Assembly: GCA_947095585.1 (NCBI GenBank)
Contig: OX352763.1
Location: 116,539,908 to 116,603,907, forward strand
DNA length: 64,000 bases
Origin: Nephrocerus scutellatus
Taxonomy: Eukaryota; Arthropoda; Insecta; Diptera; Pipunculidae
Direction: 5' to 3'
Position numbers and translations under genes: made by a program. The notes beneath the pieces are model-generated. The model had not been told where the DNA came from and did no database searches. It was given only the letters and a program-made list of their open reading frames with translations. Shown here piece after piece: positions 10,200-20,399 of the stretch; position 1 is the first letter of the stretch; each line of letters begins with the position of its first letter.

Positions 10200-12365
10200 C
10201 TAAGTAAATCCCAGGAGACGGTCAGCCATCAGCAGAGTAGGGCGAATAACAAAGAATGCTTCAGAAATGCGTGTGGCCACAACTATCGCTGACTGGTGGA
10301 AGTGCGATCAAACCTCCCCGTGGTGGTCGCTGGTAATTTTCCTCCAGTACAGGCAAAGCGAAATGATCGGGTTAGTCCCTTCAAAGTAAGGTTGTCGCGA
10401 GGCCAATAACCTAGCCCGTAAAAAAAACCTTATTACGGAACTCCAAATCAGCCTCGGATACACTGATGAACGACGACGACCACGGCAACGAAAACGGCTA
10501 AACGATTTAAGAATTTTCTTATGGAACCTACGCTCACTGTATAGAGCTCGAGCTGCAAAAATTAGAATATGACATAGATTACAGCTCTCATGCAAGACAT
10601 CATGTGCTCGGGGTTAGGTTTCTAGTCAGCAAAAGAATGAAACCGACCGTTATCGGCTTTAAAGTAGTAAATGAACGGCTATGCACCCTTCGCGTGCGGG
10701 GCAGTTTTAAAAACATAAGCCTCATAAACGTTCACGCACATACAGAGGATTCCCCATATGATGACAAAGAAGAATTCTTTGAATCAGTCGAACGGGAACT
10801 CCGTGCCCCTATCCTCAGTATGACGTAAAAATAATTCTGGGGGATATGACTGCCAAAATTGAGCCAGTATTCAGGCAGTACATTGGCACCCATTGCTTAA
10901 ACGAGAAGACTAATGAAAATGGACAACGAGTCATAGAGATGGCAGCAAGCAATAATTTGGTCGTTGCGAGTTCAAGGGGTTTGCGCTTAAAAATATCGAC
11001 AAAGCCACCTGGGTATCTCCTGATGTAGCCACTCGCAACCAGATAGACCACGTGTTGATAGACCGCCGCAACAACCCGAACCTGATGACGGTACGAACGT
11101 ACCGAGGTGCCAACGTAGACTGCATCATCAAGAAAGACAGCATCCGCGAATCAGATTCGAGCCAACAGGGCTGCCCTTCGCAACGAAGAGACCAGAAACA
11201 ACTACAGTCAAGCGATAGGACTCACCCTAAATGCGGGGAGAGTAAGTTCTGGAGCTGAGTCGCCGGGCATAAAAGAGAAATTGACACGCCTTAAGAATAC
11301 TGTCATTAGTACTGCTGACTCCATCTTAGGCAGTAGTCGTAGAGATCGGAACGACTGGTTCGATGACGAATGTAAGCTAGAGACTGAACGTAATAATGTT
11401 GCGTACCGAGCAATGCATGTTCTGGCACGCGAAGATGAATATAAAGAGCTGAGAAGATATGAAAAAAAATTTCACCGGCGAAAGAAAGCTGCCTGGGAGA
11501 AGAATCTCGTCCGTGAACTAGAACAGTACAGAGGGCGAGGACCGCACCAGGCGCGGAAGTTCTACCAAAGGGTCCGCGGTATGACGCAATATATACCGCG
11601 CTGTACATACTGCAAAGACAAAGAGGGTAATCTGTGTAAGTTGCTCAATGGCCAGCTAACTGAGGAATTGGATTGCAGCCACTAAGCATAGACGAAGTTA
11701 GCAGAGCGATAAAGATTGGCTCAAAAATAATAAGGCCCCGGGAACTCATGGTATCCCAGCGGAGCTGATTAAAACAGGAGGCCCCGCAGTACACCAAGCA
11801 ATTCATGAACTAATAGTGGAACCAGAATACGCGCGGTTGCTTAAAGCCAACAAAGACTCTAGTCTGTCAACACTCTCTTTAATCAGGAACATCCAAACTA
11901 CTGGTATATAATACAATGGTCATACCAGTACTTACATATGGATCCGAGACTTGGGTGCTTAGCAAAAAGCATTCTGACCTCTTAGCCGCGTTCGAGAGAA
12001 AAGTCTTACAAAGAATTGTTAACCCCATATGTGAGGAAGGACGATTCAGGAGACTCTATAATGATGAGATCTACGAGCGTTACCGCGACGTCGACATCGT
12101 GAAGATAATTAAGCTCGGTAGACTCCGGGGGACAGAACACCTATCTCGCATGAGCGAAGAGGATCCTGCTCGGAAAGTCCATTGCGGTAGGATTTATGGA
12201 GCACGACAGCGAGGTTGGCCTAGCCTACGCTGGAAAGATGGTGTGGTACAGAACGCCCAGTGTTTAGGGATTCCAAACTGGATGACATCGGCTAGAAAAC
12301 GTGACCGGTGGAGAGTCTTTGTGCGGGAGGTTAGGACCGTACCCCGGTTGTAGAGCCAAATATCA
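10200..12365 (+). mobile_element. RTE-like non-LTR retrotransposon (family B), RT core deleted
   Basis: A broken plus-strand copy. The APE endonuclease begins near 10510 (WNLRSLYRARAAK) and continues through FKNISLINVHAHTEDSPYDD (about 10710) and GDMTAKIEPVFRQYIG to SNNLVVASS (about 10970); frames shift several times. The linker region follows at 11281-11685 (DWFDDECKLETERNN, YRAMHVLAR). The [20 protein letters not shown] RT start at about 11740 then jumps at about 11820 directly to sequence that lies after the YADD box (LLKANKDS). The catalytic RT palm is therefore missing. The C-terminal domain is open at 11916-12353 (LTYGSETWVLSKKHSDLLAA). The 3' end is GTTGTAGAGCCAAA plus ATCATGATGATA. 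Its endonuclease resembles the insect proteins often mislabelled craniofacial development protein 2-like. Confidence 0.8.
11916..12353 (+). pseudogene. C-terminal reading frame of family B retrotransposon protein
   Basis: A 145-residue open frame with the conserved post-RT region: SETWVLSKKH, RRLYNDEIYERYRDVDIV, KLGRLRGTEHLSRMSEEDPA, GWPSLRWKDGV and a final DRWR motif. The same region is present at 24030-24374 and 39000-39480 on the minus strand. Its first methionine is an internal residue of the ancestral protein, so this is not an independent gene. Confidence 0.75.
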
Positions 12366-12371
12366 TGATGA

Positions 12372-12640
12372 TACTAAATGCTCTAAAATGTGAAGCTCAA
12401 GCTCCTTAAAGTATACAATGAGATGTAATAATTGTTACAATATTCAACCCTTAAGGTATACAACGAAGTGTAATGTTGTTGCATATTCGTAACAATATAC
12501 TAAATTCTCTAAAATGTGAAGCTAACGCTCCTAAAAGTATACAATGAAATGTAATAATTGTTACAATAAGATTTACCCTTAAGGTTAAAGGTATACAATG
12601 AAGTTTAATGATTGTTGCAAACAGAATCAACCCTTAAATT
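12372..12640. repeat. 126-bp imperfect tandem repeat next to family B 3' end
   Basis: TACTAAAT.CTCTAAAATGTG appears at 12372 and 12498. Within each unit, GTATACAA.GA.GT.TAAT.. and ACCCTTAA are repeated about every 60 bp. It starts immediately after the ATGATGATA tail of the family B copy. It could be a pre-existing minisatellite that received the insertion, or tail-associated sequence. Confidence 0.7.
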
Positions 12641-12659
12641 ATTTATGAATTAATAATTT

Positions 12660-13345
12660 TTTCAATTATTCTGAATATAACTAAATGTGTATTGATTCTA
12701 CTTGATTTCATTCAGTATCGCGTATTATATCTACTTGTTTGCAACATTTTCAATTTTATTTTATCTATAAATTCGCAAAACTTTAAAGTGTGAAAATTAA
12801 CTCCTTATCCAATGTAAACATACTTAAAAAATCAACTTCTTATCTGTGTTTGCCAACCAACTAGTAATCAGCAATAAAATCCTCGTCAATGTTCGGTAAA
12901 CTCTCAAGACTAACCTTGCTGTTTTTAGCCGCATTACTGATCCGCCAACATACCTTACCCTCACACAGTCAGTCAGCCAGTCACTTATTTCACACGCTTT
13001 AACTTTCCTGTGTGAAAGTTTTAAATTTCCGTCCACAAGTGTGTGCACACAATCTTCGTTTCATTGTCGTCGCGTTCGTAGTTTTGAATAAGGACATGAG
13101 ATTCATTTTATCTTTACATTGAGTGAAAGTTGTTGCCGTTGTCATTTATCGAACCCCACCACCACTACTGCTTATGAAACTTGTCATTCCCATTCCTATC
13201 TCGGAAGCACATATTAGCATTGCAGCGCAACAGAAGATCAATATTCGTACCGCAACGCGTATCATATCGCTCGACAGAGAGTACATGGTGTGTCAATTAA
13301 TTACTTTACTAGTTGTTGAATACTCTGGTTAAATTACAGGTCCAT
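12660..13345 (+). other. Sxl intron 1; no gene seen
   Basis: AT-rich, then a less AT-rich stretch with CAGTCAGTCAGCCAGTCACT at 12967-12986. No coding signal is supported. Confidence 0.5.
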
Positions 13346-13349
13346 TAAA

Positions 13350-13425
13350 AATTAAAAGCGGCCTCCCGCGAAAATCACCTCACTAGTACCGATTTGGATC
13401 CGATGTCATGCGGTTTGGCTACTGC
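13350..13425 (-). mobile_element. short family B 3' fragment
   Basis: GGCCTCCCGCGAAAATCACC through GATTTGGATCCGATGTCATG parallels the minus-strand family B ends at 24142-24205 and 39050-39110. Confidence 0.55.
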
Positions 13426-13859
13426 TAACACCGGTCCCATAATCTGCTGTAGAAATCAGCTACAAGTGTAAGCCGGAAAACTTTTAATATCGACTCCAGG
13501 AAGCATCTCTCCTCAAAACGATTATCCTATCAATCTATCATTCATATAATTGACAGTTTCAAAAATATCTGTCATTCAGTCATTATCCAGAACTTGAAAT
13601 CACAAATTCTTTCGATGTTTCTCTCCATGTTGTCCTCTTGCTTATTTCATCATTCCCTTATTACTTCCATCAACTTCAAACAGCCTACTGCCCTGTCCTA
13701 TCACTGTGGCACAATTTTTTAATTCAGATTTCAGATGTTAGTTTTTGGCTTCTCCACGGGTACTTGTGGTACTTTTGTGTTCTCCTCCGTATTATTTTGT
13801 ATATAAATGCGGTGAAATCGTGTCATGGCCTTGGCATACTCCAATCCTTGTGTCCTTTT

Positions 13860-14240
13860 TTGCCTTATAGATTTTTTTCACTCTTCCTCGAGTTCGGCAC
13901 CACCTCCGCTCCACCTCACCATTAGGGGTGCGGACAAACAAACTGAAAAATCGTATCGCCACAATTACAATCAGTGCAAATAGCTACGCTGCACGGCGCC
14001 AACGGCTCCAAAACGACGAGGAAACTGCCAACGTTGAGGGAGGTGGGATTTTTTACGATATTCGGAAATTCAAAAATAACAACTTTGGCCGCGGATGGTT
14101 GGTGGGTGTTGTGTGGTTTGTACTCGACAGACACCAGCTTTTGGTAGTTTGTACAACAAGTCTATTTCGAGCTTCTGTGGATTTCAGAATGGTAAGCCGC
14201 CGCGCTCTTCCTTTCTTTTGTTGCGCCAGGGGTTAGTAAA
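13860..14240 (+). other. relatively GC-rich non-repetitive block in intron 1
   Basis: This block is clearly richer in GC than its surroundings (GCACGGCGCCAACGGCTCC, GGCCGCGGATGGTTGGTGGG). It has a 102-codon open frame at 13928-14236 and ends near a good splice donor (CAGAATG|GTAAGCC, 14191/14192). The frame has no recognisable domain, and joining this donor to the exon at 28475 would not keep the Sxl frame. It could be a non-coding alternative first exon or a regulatory element. No function is assigned. Confidence 0.25.
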
Positions 14241-14729
14241 AGGTTGTGACTGTTGGTTTTCTTGAAAGTTCAATATCAATAAATCTTCGACATGGTATGC
14301 GCATGCAGGCTTAATTTAATAGCTTTTCTTATTATTAATTAAATTATTATTATGTTCATTTATATTTAAAGTTGACTTTGGCCGTTCGAAGTCATTCGTT
14401 TTACATTAAATTACACAGAACACGCTAACGCTCATGTTGTGTACATGTGGTTATTAGTATGGCTACTATGTTGGGAAACCAATTAAAGTTTAATTCAGAT
14501 TTGGATAGTCGTTCTTAAATGTATCCGAATAGTAGTTTTATTTTAATCTTATGAATTAGGCAGCAACGTGTGGGAGTGCCGAAAAATTCGTGGATCATTT
14601 GCGTTAGGTGCCCAATTAAGGACTAAAACTTGGATGTTTTTATTGGTTGCTATAAATATCAATAATTTCTTTTGTTTTCATTACCGCAGCACACCTGGGA
14701 TTCAATGACTCCGAAAGGTATGGTGTTCC
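14241..14729 (+). other. Sxl intron 1, AT-rich; no gene seen
   Basis: No coding signal or repeat recognised. Confidence 0.5.
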
Positions 14730-14830
14730 AGATCCGGTTTTAAAAATATAATAGGAACACCGCAAGGAGGCGTCATATCTCCTCTTCTCTGGAACATTGT
14801 AATCAAATAGTTGCTGTTAGAACTATAGAG
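14730..14830 (+). mobile_element. LOA-like RT fragment (family C)
   Basis: Reads IGTPQGGVISPLLWNIVIK, the RT motif before the YADD box, in plus orientation and then stops. Closely similar motifs occur at 28020 and 53940 on the minus strand. A (GA)n-like run follows at about 14828-14845. Confidence 0.7.
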
Positions 14831-14889
14831 AGAGAGACAGAGGGAATACGATACGATACGCGCCATCGCGTACGGTTCTTGGCAGTGAG

Positions 14890-16200
14890 CTTCAACACTC
14901 TCCAATTCTATTGCCTACTCCTCAACTGTTCTACGCCATGTATTTCTCGGACGACCCCTTCTTGTACCATCTTGAGATAACGGATTCCATTGCATTGCGA
15001 AGTTTGCTATGGAGCTATGTCCCCTTTTCGGAGTGTATGACCAATCCAATGCCACTTCCGTCGTTGGATGGTTGTACCTGTTGTTTCCTGGCCCGTTCTA
15101 GTTCTCGATGTTAGTTAGAGATACGTTTAGGCCAGAAAACCATTAAGATGTTCCGTAGGCACCTATAGTAGCGGTCACCTTCCAAGTGCTTCACCCATAC
15201 AAAAGCAAAGATTCAACATTTGAATGGAACCGTCGCAGCTTGGTGTTTAAAATCAATCCAAACAAGGTTTTTGCTTTGCCGATTCGGTTAACAATGACAG
15301 ATAATAATCTCAAGATATTGGAAATTCTATACTCTCTCTACCGGTTGTACTGCAATGTTAACTTGAGTTACTGAGTTAGTGCCGAGGTTGATGATTTAGA
15401 TTTTGGCAAACCCACAACATTTGTCTCCCTTTCCACATTTGTTGCATTTGGTGCAGCTTCATAATCCTGTGTGAGAGTAAAAAAACGTCGTCAGCGTAGT
15501 CCAGATGTTTGAGTTGAGATGTAAGAGTCCAACGAATACCTCCTTTTCCAGTAGATAAAGCTGCGGAAAGCACATTGCTAGTAACCAACAAAAAAAGTAT
15601 CGGCGATAGAATGCAACCTTGTCGTACCCCACTTAGGATCTAGAAATCCTCTGACAGCTTTCCTCTATGCAGCACATGACATTTAGAGCCATCATAGGTG
15701 GCTTTAATAATAGCTATTAGTTTATCGGGTATACCCCTCCTGTGCAAGATAAGCCAGATAAACTGTCTGTTGACACTGTCAAATGCATTCTCAAAATCAA
15801 TGACCGGAATTCAACGCACTGTACAATATTGATCCGCAGGGTGTTGATGAGGTCGACACAGGAGGATCCAGTGCGGAAACCTGCTTGTTCGGCATCGAGT
15901 GTATTTTCCAGATGTTCCTTAATTCGCTCAAGTACTACTTTGGCTATTACCTTTGCAACTGCAGGAAGAATTCAAATGCCTCTCCAGTTTTCGCACTCTG
16001 TAAGACTACTTTTTTAGGGGGCTTGGCAATCATTCTCTTCTTCCACTCGTCGGGGAAACTTTCTGCCTCCCAAGCTTTCTCTACAAGAGGATATAAAAGA
16101 TCTGCTGATGTCGATGGAGCTCTGCGGGTATACCATCTAGCCCTACCGACTTGTTGTTCTTTAGTGCGTTGATCGTCTTTACTGGGAGTTGAGGTGCGGA
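14890..16200 (-). mobile_element. APE-type non-LTR retrotransposon fragment (family E)
   Basis: A minus-strand, frameshifted RT region. From high to low coordinates: a motif around AFENAFDSVN (about 15790), SGVRQGCILSPILFLLVTSN (about 15640-15580), the catalytic HLDYADDVFLLSH (about 15510-15475), a region like the post-palm FQYLG motif (about 15330), then the C-terminal RRKWHWIGHTLRKGD (about 15075-15030) and a GRPRNTWRR-like end (about 14940). YADD is intact, but several frameshifts and stops break the frame. The clade is not certain. Confidence 0.75.
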
Positions 16201-16239
16201 TTCGGCAAATTGTTACTTTCAGCAGTTTGTGGAAAACTT

Positions 16240-16610
16240 TAGTGTTCTTTAGGTGATCTGAAGGGGGTGTTAGGGTATTGAGGTGGTCTTGAGGGGATAT
16301 TGTTGTGGTCTTGAGGACATCTTGAGATGGTCTTAAGGGGGGTCTTGAAGGGGATTTATAGGCCGTCTTGAGACGGTCTTAAGGGGGGTCTTAAGTGGGT
16401 CTTGAAGGGGATTTATAGGCGGTCTTGAGGACGTCTTGAGACGGTCATAAGGGGTCCTGACTGGGGTCTTGAGGAAAGTCTTAAAGGGGTCTATAGAGGG
16501 TCTTCAGGAGCCATGTGGTGATCTTGAGGGGGTTTGTGGGCGTCTTGAGGGAATTTTGTTAGGGTCTTTAGCGTTGGATCTTGAAGAGGGTTTAAGAAGG
16601 TGAACGCACT
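16240..16610. repeat. G-rich degenerate minisatellite based on GGTCTTGAGGGG
   Basis: A core of about 12-20 bp, GGTCTTGAGGGG or GGTCTTAAGGGGGG, recurs more than fifteen times. There is a higher-order duplication of GTCTTGAAGGGGATTTATAG at about 16344 and 16402. The repeated GGGG runs on the plus strand could form G-quadruplexes. A second block of the same repeat is at 18505-18770. Confidence 0.85.
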
Positions 16611-16800
16611 TCGCTATTGAAAATGCATCATGGAGGGAGATTCTATACCATCCGTATAATTTTATATATGTATGTTTATTATAGACAAAATTATATTAAG
16701 GTAATTGCCAATCTGGTAGACTAAACCAAAATAGACTTAGAAACAGAAAAAAAGTCATTTGCTTCTAATTTGCTAACTATTAATACAACTACTAAGGAAA
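16611..16800 (+). other. Sxl intron 1 spacer
   Basis: AT-rich; nothing recognised. Confidence 0.5.
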
Positions 16801-16804
16801 CATA

Positions 16805-16980
16805 AAACTCCAACAGTTACCGGCCTTACTTTAAACGGTACCAGCATAATTTTAACCGATGAAGCGAGATTTCTAAGTACAGTCTTGAACAGTCAGCTTA
16901 GTTGGACACCTAACATTTATGAAATAGTGAAAAAGGCTACTATAGCTGTATACCATGCTGGAACGTCAGTAAAAAAGATT
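16805..16980 (+). mobile_element. LOA-like RT thumb fragment (family C)
   Basis: Reads TVTGLTLNGTSIILTDEARF, then LSTVLNSQLSWTPNI and KKATIAVYHAG. This is the region after the YADD box that in this group reads KYLGVILD.KL.W. No active site remains. Confidence 0.55.
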
Positions 16981-18229
16981 TTCTCATAAATCTTTTTTCC
17001 TCCGATAATTGCGAAGCCTGTGTTCTGCTGTGCTACTAATGCCCTCGAATGCGCATAATTTGTCCGAACTGAATAGACAGCGAAATAATACTTTAGTATC
17101 GGATCTAGGGCATGGGTACATTTACCTGATGGCATACGAGCAGAAAAATGAGAGAATGGAAAACCCAATGAAATCCTTTGGCTCTGTTGCATTCAATTTG
17201 GTCTCCTTTTCTACCTACCGTTTATCAAAAGAGTTGAGGGAAATATCAATTTGGTTTTAATAATGCTTTTCCGTTTTCGTATTCCAAAAAGAATGAATCG
17301 GAAAAAAAACAATTAAACTTTTAGTAGGTTTTTGGTAAATATGTACTTATATATACATCTGTTCACAAATATTATTAACTTCCTAATCGCATCCACTTTT
17401 CTGCCTAATTTAGTAATAATTTGCTCAGAGCTCAGGACGAGTCGGCACATCGCCAAGGATATGTTATCGGCGATGACGATAATTGCGAGCGACCGGTTAT
17501 TTCAAAGTCGTCCTATTGATGACCTTTAGTCGTACCCACTGGCTCGGAGTAATTTAATTGCCAGCAACAAACACAGTCGGAATGGTTGGTCCAATTGATT
17601 GAACCATAAAATCATCGACATGTCGGCGGCCGGCGGTTCGTATCATTTCTTGTGCGGCTGTTGAGTTGACTCTCTGTTTGTAGGTTGGAACACCATAGGC
17701 AACATGATGCTGTTCAATTAATTAGTCGCTCCTCTGTCCGCTTAAGTAAAGTGACTTATTCATGTTCGTTTGTGCTTTCTTGGCGGGCTCTCGATTATCG
17801 ATTTCAAGTGGTCGTTGTCCTCCGACTGTTAATGTAGTTTGTGGTATGCAATTTTGTCGTGTAGTTTTTTTTTTTTGGAAAATGCTTGATGATTATAGGG
17901 AGTTCTACACCATTTATTAGCGTTTACATTTAAATGATTCATTTACAAGTGATCACATTATATTTAGTTCATTTAGATTTTGGCAGATGGAACTGGTGGG
18001 TTATTGGTTGTTGATTTCTCTGTAAATGTCAAACTGATGAAAAGATTTTTGACATTTTCGAATTAAAAAATGATTTTCAAATGCGTTTCGATGTTGGTCC
18101 TGAGGTGGTCCAAAGTCTCCTCTTGGCATATAAAGTGGACTTCATATACCACCATAGGGGAAAAAATACAGAGGCGTCAAACAAAAGAGGCGCCCAACTT
18201 AACTAGTCGTTATTATTTCTCAATAGTGA
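16981..18229 (+). other. Sxl intron 1; possible conserved non-coding block at 17420-17860
   Basis: No supported ORF. The part at 17430-17860 has mixed composition and lacks transposon motifs (for example GCCAGCAACAAACACAGTCG at 17561 and CGACATGTCGGCGGCCGGCG). It could be host intronic sequence under constraint; this is only inference. Confidence 0.3.
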
Positions 18230-18500
18230 CGCGGATGTGATCACAAACATAATTCATATTGGTATGAAGAATTTTATTCCTTTAAGAATTAAGTCTGTCA
18301 AACCGAAGAAAGATGGATGGTATGATTTAAGCTGCAAAGAGCCTTCTAAGAACAGGAAGGTAAGCTCTCAGTTGTACAAAGCAAACTCCACAGAGGATAA
18401 ACGGCAAAAACACAAGCGTGCCAGAAGTGATTGGAATATAAAAACGGAGGCGTGGCCACCATACGACTTTATTTTACGGCCGGAATCTTCAGTAAATGTA
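18230..18500 (+). mobile_element. family A fragment, region between endonuclease and RT
   Basis: Open frame with DGWYDLSCKEPSKNRKVSSQ and TEDKRQKHKRARSDWN. This is the Trp-x-x-x-Cys-basic linker that precedes RT in CR1/Jockey-type elements. It is cut off by the G-rich repeat at 18505. Confidence 0.5.
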
Positions 18501-18504
18501 TATT

Positions 18505-18770
18505 ACATAAGGGAGTCTTGACGGGGTCTTCAGAGGGGTTTAAGGGGTTTTTGATAGGGTCTTGAAGGTAGCTTAGAGGGGGTCTTGGGACAGTTTTATA
18601 GGGTTTGGGTGGTTTTGATGGTTTTATGGCACCTTGAGTGGGTCTTAAAGGGGGTCTCGAGGGGGTTTAAGTTTTAATTGGGTTTGAAGGAAGTCTTGTG
18701 TGGGGTCTTGAGGGAGGTTTTAAAGAGTCTTTAGTATGGTCTCGAGGGGATGTTCTTTTTAATCTTGTCA
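18505..18770. repeat. G-rich degenerate minisatellite, second block
   Basis: GGGGTCTTGAGGG-type units like those at 16240-16610, more diverged. The two blocks are on the same strand 1.9 kb apart and flank a family A fragment, as if one array had been split. Confidence 0.75.
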
Positions 18771-18899
18771 TAAACCTTGGCGTGGTTCTTTATGTGATTT
18801 TTTACAACTGAGACCTCCAAATTTATGTAAAAAGCTTAAATATGCATTTTCATACCCATCGATTAAGCCGTCTGGCTCAGGAGATACAGAAATGGGTTA

Positions 18900-19160
18900 A
18901 TCTGCAAAAAACGGTGAGCCAAATTCGTCTATGATCAAAGATTCAGGCAAATAATACTACAATGTCCCAAAAGAAGTAAACATATTTGGTCATTCGCGAA
19001 AAGAATTAAAAATACTGCCTCATCATCAATTCCAGCGATCATTAACAACGACATTCCAGGCCAATCTACATGCTGCACATTTTGCAGCCAGCTCCACGTT
19101 TCCAGATTGTGCATTGCCTCCACTTGTACCTTTGATTATCGAACACTCTATGGGAGAATT
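18900..19160 (+). mobile_element. family A fragment, pre-RT region
   Basis: Plus-strand remnant reading, with frameshifts, like YYNVPKEVNIFGHSRKELKI, then PAIINNDIPGQ and STLPDCAL. The same segment occurs at 53350-53470 and 41960-42020, where it leads into RT. Confidence 0.55.
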
Positions 19161-19265
19161 TTGAATTACTACCTTAAACAAGGCTGTTTCTACAGATTTG
19201 CCCTTGTAGTACGCATGTTGATTCTTTTTTATATACTTTGAGGGATGCTTTGTAAGCTCGGCTAA
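19140..19265 (-). mobile_element. LOA-like RT start fragment (family C)
   Basis: The minus strand reads KHPSKYIKKNQHAYYKGKSV then ETALFKVVIQN. This is the Q-x-x-x-x-G-K/R-S-T-x-T-A-L region at the start of LOA-type RT. It directly abuts the family A fragment. Confidence 0.5.
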
Positions 19266-19730
19266 GTTGAACAGCTTTCTACAGCTGTTTCTAATTTATC
19301 CCAATTGTGAAATCTACCAATGTGGTCTCTTCTTACCTCTTGGACGAATAAGAGGGCATGAAGCAGACAGGGCTTTACTAAAGGCCAAGGTGAGTTCCTT
19401 TACCTTGTTGTACAGCCCATCCCCCAAGGGGATTCATCATCTAAACTAAAGTTCTGACATAGTGAGCATTCGAGTTGCGTAGAGCTGTGCATTCATATTT
19501 TTAATGTAAACGAATTGAGAATACTAAAGATGGAACACTCTTCGTGCCTTTACTTCAAGTACAAGTGTTTTTTTTATTTATTACTGCAAACTGAAGATCG
19601 ATCGGTTTATATCGGTGTTTTGTGTCCGACAATCTTTCCAATTTTTTTTCATAAAAGACCTTCTGTCTGCAACTTTAAATTCAATACATTCCTTCGCTCA
19701 CGGCAGTGATCTGAGCTTCTCTTAAAGGTT
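19266..19730 (+). other. Sxl intron 1; partly degenerate LOA-like, otherwise nothing
   Basis: 19266-19440 may continue the minus-strand LOA-like element (a DIN-like GTTGGACG and a poorly preserved frame). 19440-19730 holds no recognisable feature. Confidence 0.35.
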
Positions 19731-19734
19731 TGCA

Positions 19735-20075
19735 GGCTCACGTCACTTCTCTTCGGATGTGGAACTAGAAAAACATCTCGTTAACATCTGACCTACACAG
19801 CATAGCAAAGTGGGGTGAACACAATAGAATCGAATTTAAAACTTCAAAGCGATATAGTAACATCCAGCCATTATCCATGAATGACAATTGCATCGAGGAA
19901 ACTGAAAAACTTGGTATGTGTGCCAAAGATAAGCTTCGTTGGAATGACCACATATTTTTGCAAGTTATACAAGTGCCAAATGGAATTGTGCCCAGTGGAA
20001 TTGTGTCCAGTGGAATTGTGTCTAGTGGAATTGGCCTAGAATCGTTTGCACTAAGTGTCACTGTGTTTTGATGTT
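19735..20075 (+). mobile_element. family A fragment, post-palm RT region
   Basis: Frameshifted plus-strand copy of the region HSIAKWGEHNRIEF to NCIEETEKLGMCAKDKLRW and NDHIF. It ends in a 15-bp tandem expansion (GGAATTGTGTCCAGT) at 19980-20035, giving GIVPSGIVSSGIVSSGIG. Confidence 0.65.
19980..20035 (+). repeat. 15-bp tandem repeat inside family A fragment
   Basis: About four units of GGAATTGTGTCCAGT. The period is a multiple of three, so the open frame is kept. Confidence 0.9.
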
Positions 20076-20099
20076 ACCACATATGCTCTAAGTCAACCT

Positions 20100-20385
20100 G
20101 TTCCGGTTTATCCCAAATATGGTAGCGATCTCTATCTATTAACTGTTACTGCATTACCAGTATCATTGAAAAAGAAGTATGGGCAGGAAATCAGTCCAAA
20201 TAGACAATTTTTGTAGCAACCGAACGCGGACTTTGATAAAAAGCGGCTCTTCTTCACCAGAAATCCACATCCACAAGAGATAAAGCCGATAAGTCCAAAA
20301 AATTCTATGAGTTATGCATGTCGACGGATGGATTTGTCCTTTCATAAACGCGGGCATCATTATAATCTGCGTAAAATGAAACAAA
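20100..20385. repeat. dispersed repeat shared with 46590-46880
   Basis: ATTGAAAAAGAAGTATGGGC here and ATTGAAGAAGAAGTATGGAC at 46704 lie in matching contexts, as do CTCTAAGTCAACCTG and CTCCAAGTCAATCTC and a CGAACGCGGACTTTGATAA-type segment. It is probably part of a mobile element, of class undetermined. Confidence 0.5.
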
Positions 20386-20399
20386 ACTTAATTTTTTCC

